The position numbers and the translations under genes were made by a program. A DNA stretch of 64,000 bases from Pseudofabraea citricarpa (taxonomy: Eukaryota > Ascomycota > Leotiomycetes > Helotiales > Dermateaceae): the NCBI GenBank assembly GCA_029641185.1, contig JAPWGK010000001.1:3050501-3114500 (forward strand), given 5' to 3'. Below, one piece after another: positions 9,986 to 20,918 of the stretch (position 1 is its first letter; the number at the start of each line of letters is the position of its first letter). Under the pieces are notes generated by a model, which did not search any database, was not told where the DNA came from, and saw nothing but the letters and a program-made list of their open reading frames with translations.

Positions 9986-11197
9986 ATGGCGCCGCCTACA
10001 GGTAAGTCAGGTCGCGCTTTCCTCAAAGCTGTTACATAAAAATTGATTAGCGGCACCGCGTTGTATTTCCTCCTCCATGTTGCACATTCGTTCATTTCCT
10101 CGTCATGTTCACCCAACTTCAGTCGCGAAGGCAGAGTACTCCAAACTCTAGAGCTCAAAGTGAGCTACATTCAGACCCAATGGATTCTGGACGTCGCCGC
10201 CCATCGCATACCTCTACTTCCTCCTCACTCAGTCATATGCATTTGGTCGAAGAATCTGAGGATAATCTGACGGAATCAACCCCAGGACCTTCAGCACCTT
10301 CGTCTGCTATCCCTCCACCTCTACCACCTTCTGTCGAGGAAGCATACCGCAGAAAATGCATACAACTCAAACAGCGCATGAACGAGGTCGAGGAAGCCAA
10401 TGATGCCTCGAGGTTACGCCTTGTTCGAATGCAACGACAGATCGAAAAGATGCGCCTCGAGCGAGCCTTCCTCCTCGAACAACTTGCAAAGCGAACGAGC
10501 ACGAATGTCGAGGACTCGGAAGGTAGCCCAAGTCCACCGCCAACTGTAAGCTCTACAAAGACCCTGCAAGGCAATTCAACCTTTTGATACTAATGTAGCT
10601 TGAATAATCTAGCCGAAAGAGAAGCCTCTCCGTACCAAAAGAGGCCATCGGAAGCCATCCTTCCTTACCAATCTTGGAGACGGTCGCGCAGGAAGTGCGT
10701 TCATCCAACAAGGACCTGTGACGCTTTCTCCTAGCTCCGATGCTTTCTCACAGGCGCACCCGGATAATGTGCCAGCTGTACCAACAGCAGCTTCAACAAA
10801 GCGCGCCTCGACAAATGGACATGCAAACTCTGGGGCTTCGCCGGCCCCTCGTCGTGCTCGTAGTGCATTCGATACTTATTGCGATGATATGCGATCGGTC
10901 TTGGCAGTACAGCACAAAAAGGCAATTGCAGAAGGTACCTTTGATATCGAGAGATATCTTGCTGTGAGCTGGAGAGAGATGAATGAGACAGATCGCATGA
11001 AGTACCAGAAGAAATACGACGATGGAAAGAAGGCTGCCGAGGTGGATAAAGATGCCGCCTTATCTGAACGGCAGTCAGTTTTTGATGGGGAAAGGAGAAG
11101 GGAAGACGAGGATGTTGAGATGGGTGACGAAACTGAACCAGAAGCCGGAGCAGAGCCTGCTGCTGCTGGTGGTTTCACAGCAGTTAATCGGGCTTGA
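9986..11197 (+). CDS. HMG-box chromatin protein, INO80-complex Nht1/Nhp10-like
   Basis: The certain coding part is 10175-10545 plus 10613-11197, split by an intron at 10546-10612 with a perfect TACTAAT branch site. The 5' end is less sure. An ATG at 9986 (MAPPT) is followed by an ideal donor ACAG|GTAAGT at 10001/10002; joining to the CAG acceptor before 10175 keeps frame and gives 323 aa. Alternatives are the in-frame ATGs at 10105 and 10180. Residues after the Ser/Pro-rich start form a coiled coil (EEAYRRKCIQLKQRMNEVEE onwards) like the INO80F-type region. The C-terminal part is an HMG box (ARSAFDTYCDDMRSVL ... SWREMNETDRMKYQKKY), then an acidic tail. Fission-yeast Nht1 and budding-yeast Nhp10 bind DNA within the INO80 remodeller. 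Exact orthology is inferred. Confidence 0.75.
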
Positions 11198-11498
11198 GGT
11201 GTTATTTTGAAATGGAACGGTGCAAAGGGTATGGATGGGCGTTCAGGAAAATGAATGAATGGAGCCAGTCATCGCTGGATGTAATATTATTGCCATCAAC
11301 GCGAGATAGGGATTATTTTGCGCTGAAAATCAAAACGCCATGGTTTATTTTCTACAATCCTTTCTTAAAAACGGATTGAACACCCCTACCCATGTTAAAC
11401 TCCATTTTCTACAGCGAGCGAACCTGATCTCTATTCCAGATGCATATTACAACAAGATTGTTCCGAAGCGCTAAAACTCCAAGCCATGCGATTCAAAC
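11198..11498. other. Convergent 3' intergenic
   Basis: Between the convergent HMG-box and RMD1-like genes. It should hold both 3' untranslated regions. No gene or repeat seen. Confidence 0.6.
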
Positions 11499-13184
11499 CT
11501 AGTCCACACCAGCATACAGATCCACCACAATATTGATCGCTGCCACCAGAATTTCAGCAGCAATAAGTACAATGACTACTTAAAGTTAGAGTTTTTCATC
11601 TCGGAGACAGAAGTTAACTTACCAATCCATTCCAGCTTCTCCCCGTGACCGTGACTAAGTTGATCCTTCAATACGGAGAGCAAGTCACCAATGACGTCTA
11701 AACGCTCATTTAACAAGCTAACTCTTTGATCCATCTCCATATAACTTCTCACAGCCTGGTACACAGGCTCGAGCTGTGGCTCTACCCAGAATAGTTCTGG
11801 AGTATCAAGAACAGATCCGTTAAGATGGATATTGATTCTCAAGATAAATAGCTCGCCTATCTGCATGTTGATTTCTTTGCTAGTAAGGGCGATTTTACCG
11901 GTCATGGCAATCTGCGTGGGAATATCTTTACATGTTTCGATTGTGTTGTCGACAAGTTCTTCGAATAATGATGTCTAGATATTGGTTAGCATTCAACTCG
12001 CAGTATGCCGATTTTAGCTCACTTACCTTCACACTTTGGGCTAACGCATGAGAGATTGCGAGCTTCGTCATGTAGTTGTTCTTCTCTCTCAATGTAATGA
12101 AATCGTTATATATCCGTGCTTGATATTCCCTCGTATAGTAGAAGTTGAAGCATTCAGCCTCAACATCGTCCACAGCCAGCTTTTCGCTTTCAAACTTCGC
12201 GATCTCCTTAAGAAATCGTTGTTCCTCCTTCAACGACATTCCCCATATTACCACAACCCCATAGTCAAAAAGGAACACTTCCGGGGTATGAATTTGAGTA
12301 TCAAAGTCGACATTGGTTTCTGTAACAACACTTTCGTCTTCTAGTCTTCGCTCAATGACCTCAGGCTGTAGTCGATTGGCCACGCCATTGTCACCATTGC
12401 TTATAGTCGTATCTCCACCTTCAGTATGTAGATCAATCAGATCCTCCCTTCTTTGCTTGTTATTGTCATCCACCTCAAGCGCACTGTCCGAGTGTCTCCG
12501 TTCTCGCATCGTCACTGGCATTGAATGTACCTGAACACCTCGGTCCCCTTTTCCGCTGAGAGGCTTGCTGTAACTGTAGGGAGAGTATATACACTCGTCA
12601 AAAAGTTTAGGGTTTGCTCCCTTGGTCTTTCCTCTACCCTTCAAAAATCGCATGAGCCCTTCCAGTTGGTATTTATTGGCAGTACAATATGCTGTTACTC
12701 TCGGCAGTCGATCTCGGTCTGCTTTTCCTAGTCGAGCAGCATCTCTTCTTGCAGTGGGGTCCTTAATGCGGGTGTATTGCGAGTATACGTCGCGACCGCT
12801 TTCTTCTTCTGGGCCTTCATCTCCAAACTCTGGATTAGGGAGTAGCTTGAGCTTCTGCGCATTCTTTGTAGTTCTCTGAGGACCGATTTTGAGGACAGGT
12901 GCGGCTCCCATTGGCACAAGAGGCGCTCCATGACTATTTCTCCGGCGAAGTTTGCTGTTTAGAGACGATATCATGGGTTGTCCAGCCTGAGGTAATCCGG
13001 CATTTTGAGGAACTAAAGTCGATGAACCTTGTTGTGCAGTCCTAGCGCCTGTGCTGCCATCGATGGTTATCACGGCTGGATTGGGATTGAAGCTGACACT
13101 TCGTATTCCCTTCCTCGATGCTTCTGGTGATGTCGAAGAAGTCGGAAGGAGGGGACTGGTCTCTGTGGCAGTCGTGGAAGCCAT
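11499..13184 (-). CDS. RMD1: RMD1/RMD8-family (DUF155) membrane protein
   Basis: Three exons: 12027-13184, 11623-11974 and 11499-11575; introns 11975-12026 and 11576-11622; 528 aa. The ATG at 13184 (MASTTATETSPLLPTSS) has A at -3; the frame runs further upstream only to a GTG. Residues 1-150 are low-complexity. The conserved DUF155 region follows: VTAYCTANKYQLEGLMRFL, then EVFLFDYGVVVIWGMSLKEE, then EKNNYMTKLAISHALAQSVK and the long helix with RVSLLNERLDVIGDLLSVL. The last exon encodes a hydrophobic segment (VIVLIAAEILVAAINIVV), so the protein is probably tail-anchored. Yeast RMD1 and RMD8 are needed for sporulation or meiotic division; the biochemical role is unknown, while animal RMND1 acts in mitochondrial translation. 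The last acceptor is a tandem AAGTAG, which may give two isoforms differing by one residue. Confidence 0.85.
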
Positions 13185-13584
13185 TGTGCTTTCGATTCCG
13201 GGCAAAGAACGTATTAGCAGTCTTACGGATGTATTCCTTCGTTGCACATGTTGGCCTGTAGAGCAATAGTATCCAGAGATGAGGAGAAAAGGTGTGAAGG
13301 TGCAGACGAGATGGGGAATATGACGTCCGATTCTTGGGTTCGCTAGATGCAGCTTTCAACCGCTTTTTAGTGGGACCGAACTGATGGTTTCCGGCTAAAC
13401 TATATTCGTAACATGCTTCATGTGCACCAGCAAACATGTCATGCCTTCGTTTGTAACCTCATATTATTCAGTATTTGTTTGGCTCTTCCAATTGATCTAA
13501 GAGGTGCACGCATCTGGTTATGTACACTCATCGAGCCAGTATATCTGAGCCAGCTTAATGCTCGTCGTACCTTGAGTCTACCGT
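13185..13584. other. Intergenic, promoter of RMD1-like gene
   Basis: 400 bp between two minus-strand genes. It must hold the promoter and 5' leader of the RMD1-like gene and the 3' end of the next one. No gene seen. Confidence 0.5.
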
Positions 13585-14073
13585 TCATCCACTCTGATCA
13601 TTCCCAAGCTGGATTCCTAACGGTCCACTGCAGACTGCTCTGATTCTTTCTTTTGCGGTATTCTCGTCCCAGCCCGATACTATCTTTGGTTCAGACTCCC
13701 AGGTAATTCTAGTGATGAGAATGTGGCCACGTTCCATACCACGGGTGTTAATGGTCACCTCAGCGATCTTGTGACCAGTCCAACTACGATGGAAGAAAAC
13801 AACAAAACAGCCATTACTGTCTGGCCCATCTGCATACACAAACCACCTGTCATCCATATCATTGGGTCGAAACCCCGAAACCAATACTTCGAGCTGAGCT
13901 GGCTCGAGAATGACCTTCCAGGGACAGCTAATCGGTTTCTGGAATTGCTTCAGAGTTCCCAATTCTTCAGCCGCGACTCGACTCTTTGTGACTGTACTCA
14001 TTGTGGGTGTTGAGGATGCGCTAGATGAGGATCTGAATCTTCTCAGTGTAGGGAACAGGGTGAAAGATGGCAT
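13585..14073 (-). CDS. Small conserved-type protein with presequence-like N-terminus
   Basis: Single-exon frame of 162 aa from ATG 14073. I do not recognise a named family. The core from residue 45 on is compact and looks globular: DDRWFVYADGPDSNGCFVVF, then FHRSWTGHKIAEVTI, then ILITRITWESEP. It alternates short beta-type strands and is rich in Trp. The first 35 residues (MPSFTLFPTLRRFRSSSS then Ser/Thr/Pro) contain four Arg and one Lys and no acidic residue, as in a mitochondrial targeting sequence. An in-frame ATG at 14001 (MSTVTKSR) has a better Kozak context (A at -3 versus C at -3 for the first) and would remove the presequence. The neighbouring RMD1-like and TIP41 genes do not suggest a role. 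Confidence 0.65.
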   Translation of the reverse strand: MPSFTLFPTLRRFRSSSSASSTPTMSTVTKSRVAAEELGTLKQFQKPISCPWKVILEPAQLEVLVSGFRPNDMDDRWFVYADGPDSNGCFVVFFHRSWTGHKIAEVTINTRGMERGHILITRITWESEPKIVSGWDENTAKERIRAVCSGPLGIQLGNDQSG

Positions 14074-15242
14074 TTGATGCCTGAAACTGCAACTATTAGC
14101 GTCACATGGTGGTGGAGACGGCGCCGAAGAATGGCTTACGGCTATATACGAGCAGAAATCGAGCTGTGAATGTGTTTGACTTCTGGGAAGAATCTCTGCC
14201 AGCAGTGCTCGATCAACCTGGGCGGGAGAAACTCTGGTCTTCCAATATGCAAGTGGTGGCTCTCAGATGCCCAGATTGAGCTTAGCACTGACACCCTCGT
14301 ACGCCACAAATTACAGGCATAAAGTTTCTTCAAAGTAGAAATCATTTTGCTAAATAACTAGCTTTACGGCCTACCTTGTCATATCCCTTGCTTCTTTTGA
14401 TGTGTGATAAACGATGAACGTTGTTTGGCCAGTAGTTGTGCAGGGCAGGTATGATCTCCAAATGCCGGACCTGAATTCATTCACATTTCCTTGGTTCTGG
14501 TAACATTCTCAATTATGCCAAGGAATTTTATGTACAGCGACGTAGACGAATAGCTAGTAATCAACTGAGCTCTGCTCGCTTGGTCCAAATAGGATTTCCA
14601 GCCGTAACAAGATTATGCTAGCGGGCAAACTCCTCTGGGCTATGTATTCTCGTTAGATCAAGAGTTCAAATATTTTTCAAAGCAAGATCAATCACAAATT
14701 ATTTCTATATTTATGCTTACTTTATTGGAGTTGATCCCATCGAGAACATGTAATTTTAGCGACAAGAACAAGTTTTAGCGACATGATGCTATAGAACAGG
14801 CTATATTTCGGAAGCCTCCAATCAATAGAGGCAATGTGTGTCACAGAGTTAATCTAATTGGAAGTAATCGTTTCAGTGGCTTTGTCAGATGCAACATTCT
14901 TTCTCTCCAGCAAAGTAAATTGATTTCGATTTGCTACTTCTACATAAGTGCGAGTATCAAAGATTCTCTGAGGGAAACGACCTGTAGGTCTATACCCACT
15001 TGGCATCATGTCGGTAAGATTTGGCCATTGGTATATTTCAATACCTCAGATATCCCCAGTAAATGGTGATTCTAGCCAAGTGTCAATGCAGCTTCCTTGG
15101 ATATTTGAATCCTGCATACATCAAATGATAATCTCTGCAGTTCAAGCTATACGCCGTGACCACAGTAGGGGCGGGACCATCCCTATTGACGTGTCTCCAG
15201 CCTGTGTGCAACATGTAGGCCTGAAGCGTGTCTAGCACGTTT
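14074..15242. other. Intergenic, no gene seen
   Basis: 1.17 kb between the small conserved gene and the TIP41 stop codon, both on the minus strand. Parts around 14350-14900 are AT-rich. Short frames exist on both strands but lack motifs. It should contain the promoter of the 162-aa gene and the TIP41 3' region. Confidence 0.5.
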
Positions 15243-16177
15243 TCAGGGCAGTGTTAAAGTTTCCAGCGTATGCTTAACGTCAGGTACCAAATGCGCGATC
15301 TGATTTGGATCACGCATTGCAACCGTTAGGTCATTGGGCAACTTTCCAGAGAATATCAAACTCTAAATTGGACTTAGTATAGAGGCATCAAGTAGAGTTG
15401 GAATTTGATGAGACGTACCTTCTTGACTTTCTCAAATGCGTCTTCTTTCTCAGTATAATCTCTAATAACCTTTCCAGTATTGAAGTCGACATAAATTCTC
15501 GTGTCCCTAATTCTGACAACCACGTCGTCTAATCTCATGAATAGTCGGCATAGTAGGAGCATACGATCAGGCATGACGCGAAGTTTGCAAGAGAAGATAG
15601 AAACCCCATTGTCATCTAGCTCACTTTCGTAAAGGACGACCTCCTCGAAGAAGAGAATAGGATCAGGGCGCTTGAGTAGAGCAATTGGAATCGGCTCGCT
15701 ATCGTCCAACGTGAATTCTTTGCCTTTTGTGATGGTTCCCTTGTAGTCTGTCGAATATGACCAGTCAAATGGTTTAACGACTTCCTTTATGCCCTCATGA
15801 GTGTTCTCCCTTTACATAGTCAGCCGAATTCTTCCTCGACAAAGTAAGGGGACTCACCTGCTCTTAGTCCACTCCGATGAATAGGCAACCTTTAGCATAT
15901 TCTTGTCTGTCTTGTCAACGCGATCCAGAGCATCAAATGCGTTGAACTCCAAGCGCCATCCACTCTCGATATGTTCGATGGCCACCAAATTGTCCCCAAA
16001 TATCATCTCCGGTACTGGGATGCCGAGCTTCTTTGACATGTCATCTATGGGTCCTGATTTGGAAATCGGAAGCTTTCGCGCGCTGATTTTGAAGCCTTTG
16101 CGAGTGTGCGACATGGTGGAATTGTCCGGAGCTGCAGGAGTTGGGAAAGACTCGTCGATAGGGCCGTTGAAAGACAT
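15243..16177 (-). CDS. TIP41: TIP41-type regulator of PP2A-like phosphatases
   Basis: Three exons: 15858-16177, 15419-15809 and 15243-15362; introns 15810-15857 (branch GCTGACT) and 15363-15418 (branch TACTAAG); 276 aa. The TIP41 core is clear: FDWSYSTDYKGT, then PIPIALLKRPDPILFFEEV, then DDNGVSIFSCKLRVMP, then LLLCRLFMRLDDVVVRIRDTR. In yeast Tip41 binds Tap42 and sets the activity of PP2A-like phosphatases (Sit4, Pph21/22) downstream of TORC1; animal TIPRL binds PP2A-type catalytic subunits directly. It acts in the cytoplasm and nucleus. The extra N-terminus (about 22 residues before a second Met at SHTRKGFKIS) is not part of the conserved domain. Divergent from the Aurora kinase gene with 372 bp between start codons. 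Confidence 0.93.
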
Positions 16178-16549
16178 GATGGAGATGATGTTACCAGATA
16201 CCGTTCTTAATAAGGTAATATGTTGTATCTTCAGCTTCTTTCCGGTGCTTGGTATTTAGCGTGCCACGTGAAGTAGTCAAGTAGGAGGGAGCTTGATCGG
16301 ATCTCTGTTTTGGCGGGGTCAAGCTTGGCGCGCTGTGAGCTTGCTTTGGGGCTGATACTCGGGCGTTGCCTCGTCAACAGCCACATCACGAAGATGTTTT
16401 GAACTTCCAACTTCTAGACTTCCAACTATTCAAACCGAGCCTCATCTTTCAACAAAGTCATACTAACCAACAGGGACAAAACACTCAATTGTTTCAATCT
16501 CGGAAGATATAAGGTGCCCGAGGCTTTATTCTTCTGCAAGTCAGTCGTT
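16178..16549. promoter_or_regulatory. Divergent promoter TIP41 / Aurora kinase
   Basis: 372 bp between the two start codons. It contains a GC-rich patch with GCTTGGCGCGCTG near 16321-16335, resembling E2F/MBF-type TTSGCGC sites that drive G1/S or mitotic genes. The resemblance is by eye only; function is inferred from position next to a cell-cycle kinase. Confidence 0.4.
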
Positions 16550-17892
16550 ATGGCAACACGTACTCTCGAGTCGCGCTTTGAGCGCATGTCGGTGAACGAT
16601 GAGAACGACCCTGTAGAAGGAGGCAAGACATACTTGAAGTCAAAGGTAGGCAGATGCAAGATTTGAAAGAGACCAATGCTAAGCGGGTTGTAGATGATAT
16701 CTTCTACCGCAGCATCCAGTACACAGCTTTCACAGAACGCAAGTAGGGCCAACCTGCTGAAAATTGCTTTACAAAACCAAAACACCACAACAAATACAGT
16801 TACAACAATCACGGTGCCGTCCCAAGCTGCAAAATGGCGAGGATCAGAAATGCCCAACGGTCCTGGCTCTCCACCTCGAAAAGGGAATGCCGGTTCTTCT
16901 CGTCCTTCTGATGAAGTTGCTAAAGCTGAGCGCAAGTCGAATCCTATGTACGAACAGCCTGCCCCCCCAAAGCTGTTTCATCTTGGAATGTTTGAAATTG
17001 GTCGACCCTTGGGAAAGGGAAAGTTTGGACGTGTATATCTAGCTCGAGAACGTAGCACAGGCTTTGTTTGTGCTTTGAAGGTCCTCCACAAGAACGAAAT
17101 ACAACAAGGAAAGGTCGAAAAGCAGGTCCGAAGAGAGATTGAGATTCAGAGCAATTTGAGACATCCAAATGTTCTCCAGCTTTACGGTCATTTTCACGAT
17201 ACCAAGCGGATTTTTCTCATTCTCGAGTTTGCCGGTAAAGGAGAATTATACAAGCATCTTCGTCGGGAGAACCGCTTTCCGGAATGGAAGGCTGCACAGT
17301 ATATTGCACAGATGGCAGCAGCCCTGAAGTATTTACATAAGAAACATGTCATGCATCGAGACATCAAGCCCGAGAACATTCTTGTTGGTATCCACGGAGA
17401 GATTAAAATCTCTGATTTCGGTTGGAGTGTTCATGCGCCAAACAACAGGAGAAACACAATGTGTGGCACTCTTGACTACCTCCCCCCGGAGATGATCAAG
17501 CCTGGAAGCCAGGATAACTACTATAACGAAAAGGTTGATTTGTGGAGTTTGGGGGTTTTGACTTACGAATTCCTCGTCGGAGAGGCGCCATTCGAAGATA
17601 CACCAGTAATGACTCAAAGAAGGATTGCACGAGGAGAGATGACAGTCCCGCCGTTTGTGAGCCCAGAAGCGAAGGATCTTATTACAAGAGTATGTCAGAT
17701 TTTCGCTATACAAATTCCCTTCATTAATCAGTCTTCTAGCTTCTTGTCCTGGATCCAGAGAAAAGAATACCTCTCGAACAAGTGCAAAAACACCCTTGGA
17801 TTATTAAGCATTGTGTTAAGGGAGAACGGGCCAGTATGAGAGACTCTAAGTCTAAAGGTAGCAAGAGCTCGACAGAATCTCGTGATGAATGA
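16550..17892 (+). CDS. ark1: Aurora-family mitotic serine/threonine kinase
   Basis: Three exons: 16550-16645, 16694-17689 and 17740-17892; introns 16646-16693 and 17690-17739; 414 aa. Exon 1 starts [13 protein letters not shown]; the frame without splicing would wrongly start at 16694 and run past the last donor. The kinase domain spans about residues 132-382: Gly-rich loop [12 protein letters not shown], Lys161 in CALKVL, catalytic HRDIKPEN with Asp255, DFGWS with Asp273, and the Aurora-type activation loop [15 protein letters not shown] with Thr287 as expected autophosphorylation site. The last exon gives [20 protein letters not shown], the end of the kinase lobe. Fungi generally have one Aurora (Ipl1/Ark1), the catalytic part of the chromosomal passenger complex, which corrects kinetochore attachment and controls cytokinesis. 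The N-terminus is disordered and Ser/Thr-rich. Confidence 0.95.
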
Positions 17893-18074
17893 TTGATGAA
17901 TATTTGATTTGAAAGGCGTTTCGGTGGATGGAGGCAACGGAAAGACATGCAGCATATGTTTGGAGTCGGAGATCATTATATATTTTTCCTGTACGCCGTC
18001 GCTAACCCATATAATAACATAAAAGAGCTTCACATAGCCTTTTCAATGTTGATACATAAAACCATCTTGATACA

Positions 18075-18868
18075 TTACTTGTAAATCTCGTCGAATGGCC
18101 TGGTGTCCGCATAGCACGAGTCCCATACCTCATTAACAACCTTGACGGCATGAACATCATTTTTACAGGACGGTCGCATCATAACCGACCGCACTGCTCG
18201 GTTTCGCACGCAAGCTTGGTGTTGTTGTGTGATTGTCCAGTTGTTCCTTGTAAAGAATTCTCTTGTCCATCTACACTCTCCGCTAAGACTTGATGCTCGA
18301 ATCTGTGAGATTGTTAGTCAACAGCACTGTCTCAAAGGAAATCTCATTGAACCCATACCTCAGTACAAGCAGCGTGTCTCAAGTCTGCCCAATCGACCTT
18401 GAATCTCAAATGATCCCAAGCATGAACCATCTCGTGCGCTAAAGTATCCTCCATATGGCCTTGACTCCTCATTTCATTTGCGCAGATTTGAATGCCATGA
18501 TCAGGACTGAATCCACCACCCTGCCTGACCCTTTTCCCATTCTCATCGATCCGCGTCGGGCATCTCCTGCACATAACATTGTTCTTGTTCAAATCCCCAT
18601 TGAGATCCTTGATATTCTGGTTCATGAAACGAATGATGGGAGAGTATTCCATCAGATAATCCCTCCATTCGTCGCATCGTTTGCAATCGGCTGCTTCGTT
18701 CCGTATGTATGCATCTTCTCGAAACAAATCCTTCCCATTGTCTGTCATACGTCCTGTGAGGATATTGAAGTAGTTGAGCCATTTCGCGTTCGGATCGTAT
18801 CCGGTCTTTGCTGGGTCATTGGGAGGAAGGACAGGGGCGTCGACCGCTTTCTTGGGTTCTTCAGACAT
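18075..18868 (-). CDS. ATP23: Mitochondrial inner-membrane protease / ATP synthase assembly factor ATP23
   Basis: Two exons: 18359-18868 and 18075-18302, intron 18303-18358 (GTATGG donor, TGACTAAC branch, CACAG acceptor); 245 aa, the normal size. The zinc-protease signature HEMVHAWD is visible (residues about 149-156), followed by a Cys-rich region with [10 protein letters not shown] and [13 protein letters not shown] and conserved Cys pairs (CKRC, CRRC upstream). Atp23 sits in the intermembrane space, cleaves the N-terminal extension of Atp6 and helps Atp6 join the Atp9 ring; it is oxidised by Mia40, which explains the many Cys and the absence of a cleavable presequence. The unspliced frame ends four codons after the donor. 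It is divergent from PRO1, with 312 bp between start codons. Confidence 0.95.
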
Positions 18869-19180
18869 ATCGTACAGTTGAAAACGTGCGAGGGAAAAAA
18901 AGTCTTTCTAGAAGGTTGAAAGGCGCAATGAGATGTCATTGATCTTGAACAGGGCGTATTGGCTGCTACTTTGGTGAAGGCGGTGACAACTTTGAGCTAA
19001 AATTTAATTTTGCCGGTTCAGCGAGGTCGGTCTTGGATGAAATAAAATCCACAGTACAAGTACAACTATCGTACCATGACCCCAATCTAAAATCTTACAT
19101 ACAAACCTAGAAAGAATTTACACTTTGTTCTTTTACTTCACATTTCTCTCGACGCATGCAAGAAGAATTTTGAGGTCACG
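18869..19180. promoter_or_regulatory. Divergent promoter ATP23 / PRO1
   Basis: 312 bp between divergent start codons. No distinct TATA box seen. An A+T-rich patch around 19000-19070 is the likely nucleosome-poor region. Inferred from layout. Confidence 0.45.
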
Positions 19181-20918
19181 ATGAAGGGTCCAAAACCATT
19201 GACCATCGTCATAAAACTTGGTGAGTCAATCCAGTGACTTTGTCGAATACCATAAATACGGATATCCTAGCTGACTTTGAACAACAGGCACAAGCTCAAT
19301 CGTTGATGAGAAGACACATGAGCCTCTCTTGTCTATTTTAACTCTGATTGTTGAGACTGCGGTTAAGTTGCATAATGAGGGCCACAAGGTCGTCATCGTC
19401 TCCTCTGGTGCTATTGGTGTCGGTCTGAGGAGGATGGACCTTGACAAGAGACCAAAACATCTTCCTCGAGTACAGGTATGAGACACTGGAGTGGTATTGG
19501 AAGTACAGTCTAACTTTACTGCAGGCACTAGCAGCAATTGGTCAATGTAGACTTATAAGTCTTTGGGATAGTCTTTTCGCTCACCTTCGCCAACCTGTCG
19601 CTCAAATTCTCCTTACTCGGAATGACATTGCAGATGTAAGTTCCCATCTTCCATTGCGACTTCAGGCACAAGACATATCTACTGGATTCACTCTGAGGGA
19701 AGCTCCCTGGAGTATTTTCAACAACCTTATTGCCTTCTGAATTGTATAAAACAGTCATCGAATCTACTTGTTCTACCAACCCCCCTCACTTCGCTGTAGG
19801 TCCAGGTATCGGTATCGAGTTGATACCGCAGCACAGTTATTGTTGTCATTTTTTGCTTCATGTCTCACATACTTTCATTTGAACACAGGACTGACTCAGG
19901 ACAGAGAACCCAATATATGAATGCTCAGAATACATTTAAAGAGCTTCTCGAAATGGGGGTAATTCCTATTGTCAACGAGAATGATACCATAGCAGTTACT
20001 GAAATCAAGTTTGGTGACAATGATACCTTGTCAGCCATTACGGCTGGCATGGTGCACGCTGATTATTTATTCCTCATGACAGACGTCGACTGTCTTTATG
20101 ATAAAAACCCAAGAACAAACCCAGATGCAAAAGCAATTGAAGTAGTCGAGGATATTGCAGCTTTGCAAGCAGATGGTAAGTTATCTGTCCTTAATGACCA
20201 CAAATCAGATGCTAATAGATTCTTTGCAGTCTCGAGTGCAGGCTCAAGTTTAGGAACAGGAGGAATGTCGACCAAGATCGTAGCCGCCCGACTCGCCACA
20301 TCAGCAGGAGTAACAACAGTAATAACACGTTCTTCTAATCCAGGCAACATAGCAAACATAGTTCGCTACATCCAAGCCACTAAGAGCATCTCGAGAACCT
20401 CAACACCTCCACCAGGAAAAATGGCCAGTATCGCATCCGTAACAGAGCCACTGGCAGCGTTGAATATCGAAGACGTGGAGAAAGCTCCTCTGCATACACG
20501 CTTCATTCCTTCGCAGCAACCCATCCGAGATCGCTATTTCTGGCTTCTACATGGCATTGCTCCTCATGGAAGCATTTTCATAGATGCCGGTGCCCACCGT
20601 GCCTTAGCTGCAAAAGCAGGATTACTCCCAGTTGGCGTTGTCGATGTCGAAGGCTCGTTTGCCCAGCAGGAAGCCGTCCGTCTCGTTGTTGTAGATAAAG
20701 CACAAGCTCCAGTAGCTGGCAAGAGTTGGGAGGGTGTCGAGGTAGGCAGGGCCGTGGTGAATTACAGCGCGGCGGAAATCACGAGGATCAAAGGCGTGCG
20801 GAGTAATGAGATCCATGGCCTACTTGGTTATGCCGAGAGCGAATACGTAGCGTTGAGGGAGAACATTAGTTTCTTTACTAGAGAGAGCAGGCCTGTCTCT
20901 CCCAGCTTAGATGCTTAA
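19181..20918 (+). CDS. PRO1: Glutamate 5-kinase with C-terminal PUA domain
   Basis: Five exons: 19181-19220, 19288-19475, 19525-19635, 19905-20175 and 20230-20918; 432 aa. Exon 1 gives [14 protein letters not shown] and joins [12 protein letters not shown], the ATP-binding start of the amino-acid-kinase fold. Further motifs: [47 protein letters not shown] and FGDNDTLSA, then [17 protein letters not shown]. The C-terminal part ([21 protein letters not shown]) is a PUA domain. The enzyme phosphorylates L-glutamate as the first committed step of proline synthesis and is normally feedback-inhibited by proline; cytosolic. Intron 3 (19636-19904) is 269 nt, five times the local norm. Intron 4 is 54 nt, a multiple of three with no stop, so an unspliced reading would insert 18 residues unnoticed. 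Confidence 0.95.
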
